Below are positions 12,589-12,889 of a DNA stretch of 12,889 nt, in pieces. The DNA lies in NCBI GenBank assembly GCA_009993495.1, contig JAACTI010000102.1, positions 1-12,889 on the forward strand, in the 5' to 3' direction. The stretch's first letter is position 1; the number at the start of each line of letters is the position of its first letter. Source of the stretch: Deltaproteobacteria bacterium (GTDB lineage: Bacteria; Desulfobacterota; Desulfuromonadia; Desulfuromonadales; Geopsychrobacteraceae). Under the pieces are notes generated by a model, which ran no database searches, was not told the origin of the DNA, and saw only the letters and a program-made list of their open reading frames with translations. A program made the position numbers and the translations under genes.

Positions 12589-12618
12589 ACGGAGCCGCGA
12601 AGTTCACGAAGAAAAACC
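12589..12618 (+). repeat. Degenerate copy of the GAGCCGCAAAG repeat arm
   Basis: ACGGAGCCGCGAAG followed by TTCACGAAGAAAAACC resembles the left arm of the element at 12351-12390 (GAGCCGCAAAG ... GAAAAGCAAAAACC), with substitutions and a shorter tandem part. It is the same type of CNCGNAG-rich intergenic repeat, outside the main element. Confidence 0.5.
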
Positions 12619-12712
12619 AATGGTTAAGCGAAAAGTTTAATGAGCCTGTCCGGTGAATGTCTGTTTTGCTTTAATCCACTGTTTTTCGTGTTTTTCGCAG
12701 TTCCAAAAGCCG

Positions 12713-12760
12713 TTTTCAGGATAACCTGAAAAGGGGCACAACCTGGAATCTTGGCATAAT
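12713..12760 (+). promoter_or_regulatory. Perfect 8-bp palindrome and possible extended -10 promoter of the right-hand gene
   Basis: TTTTCAGG (12713-12720) and CCTGAAAA (12725-12732) are perfect inverted arms around ATAA. Twenty-two bases further on, TTGGCATAAT (12751-12760) resembles an extended -10 box (TGG followed by CATAAT). It lies 15 bases before the ATG at 12776, with no good -35. The palindrome would sit around -30 to -55 from the start point, a typical activator position. Suggestive only. Confidence 0.35.
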
Positions 12761-12775
12761 AAAGGATCAGAGCTG

Positions 12776-12889
12776 ATGACGATCGCCAAATGGGCAGTGC
12801 TGCCAGGAAAACCGCGGGTGGGTGTTTTTCTTCTGAGTTTGCTGTTTTCGTTGGTCATGCTTGGTAGCGCTGCTGCCAAGCAGGTGGTA
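12776..12889 (+). CDS. N terminus of an exported protein (truncated by the window edge)
   Basis: ATG 12776 opens a frame that stays open to the window end (38 codons). The product starts with a basic region (K5, K12, R14), a strong hydrophobic core GVFLLSLLFSLVMLG and a small-residue cleavage region SAAA before K35. This is a clear Sec signal peptide, so the protein is exported. A weak ribosome binding site, AAAGGA (12761-12766), lies nine bases before the ATG. The mature part is not visible, so no family can be named. The opposite-strand frame (12637-12879) covers the same DNA but starts outside any recognisable control signal. Confidence 0.6.
   Translation, partial: MTIAKWAVLPGKPRVGVFLLSLLFSLVMLGSAAAKQVV

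Noticed and set aside
12731..12750. Sigma-54 promoter (GGGGCAC followed by a GC element)
   Set aside because: A GGCAC-like -24 element is present at 12734-12739, but the required TTGC-type -12 element is not at the proper spacing.
12640..12775. Cyclic-di-GMP or another known riboswitch before the right-hand gene
   Set aside because: I looked for the conserved core motifs of GEMM, cobalamin and fluoride riboswitches and found none; only the simple palindrome is visible.
12637..12879. An 80-codon minus-strand frame with a CPFSGYPENGFWNCEKH segment
   Set aside because: The cysteine- and tryptophan-containing end looks slightly protein-like, but its start lies inside the signal-peptide region of the plus-strand gene, there is no ribosome binding site, and it covers the plus-strand promoter region. 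It cannot be excluded entirely.

Overview
The window looks like chromosomal DNA of a Gram-negative, GC-rich bacterium with an outer membrane. Gene style suggests an anaerobic delta-proteobacterium of the Desulfuromonas/Geobacter/Pelobacter kind: large CusA/CusB proteins, a long CotA-like multicopper oxidase, Mip-like FKBP lipoproteins, and intergenic repeats built on GCNNAAAG units. That placement is inference from gene style; no marker gene is present.

Layout. Positions 1-6132 hold a tightly packed plus-strand operon: the 3' end of an unrecognised gene, then a TolC-type outer-membrane channel, a CusB-type adaptor with an N-terminal heavy-metal-binding domain, and a CusA-type RND pump. Together they form a tripartite copper(I)/silver(I) exporter. 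After a 151-base gap with a strong ribosome binding site comes an 863-residue exported multicopper oxidase (6284-8875). It has all T1, T2 and T3 copper ligands plus a lysine-rich helical insertion, and a strong terminator (8912-8945) closes this block.

Positions 8992-11407 hold a second plus-strand operon of three tandem FKBP-type proteins, one with a cleavable signal peptide and two lipoproteins. All carry Mip-like N-terminal segments, and each has lost a different subset of the usual FKBP active-site residues. A long hairpin (11415-11468) separates them from a convergent 141-residue cytoplasmic protein of unknown function (minus strand, 11477-11902), which has a strong ribosome binding site and a possible operator.

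Positions 11951-12770 hold no convincing gene. They carry a nested palindromic repeat structure. Terminal inverted repeats at 12290-12302 and 12545-12557 share exactly the same centre as an inner inverted repeat (12343-12369 and 12478-12504), a near-identical direct repeat flanks the unit, and there is a GCCGCAAA tandem repeat and an extra 18-base perfect inverted repeat. This looks like a non-coding MITE-like or extragenic palindromic element. At the right edge (12776) a new plus-strand gene starts with a clear signal peptide and runs out of the window.

Functionally, the left two thirds form a periplasmic copper-handling module: pump Cu(I)/Ag(I) out, and possibly oxidise remaining Cu(I) or another substrate. 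The adjacent FKBP trio may serve folding or chaperoning of envelope proteins; its link to copper rests only on proximity.
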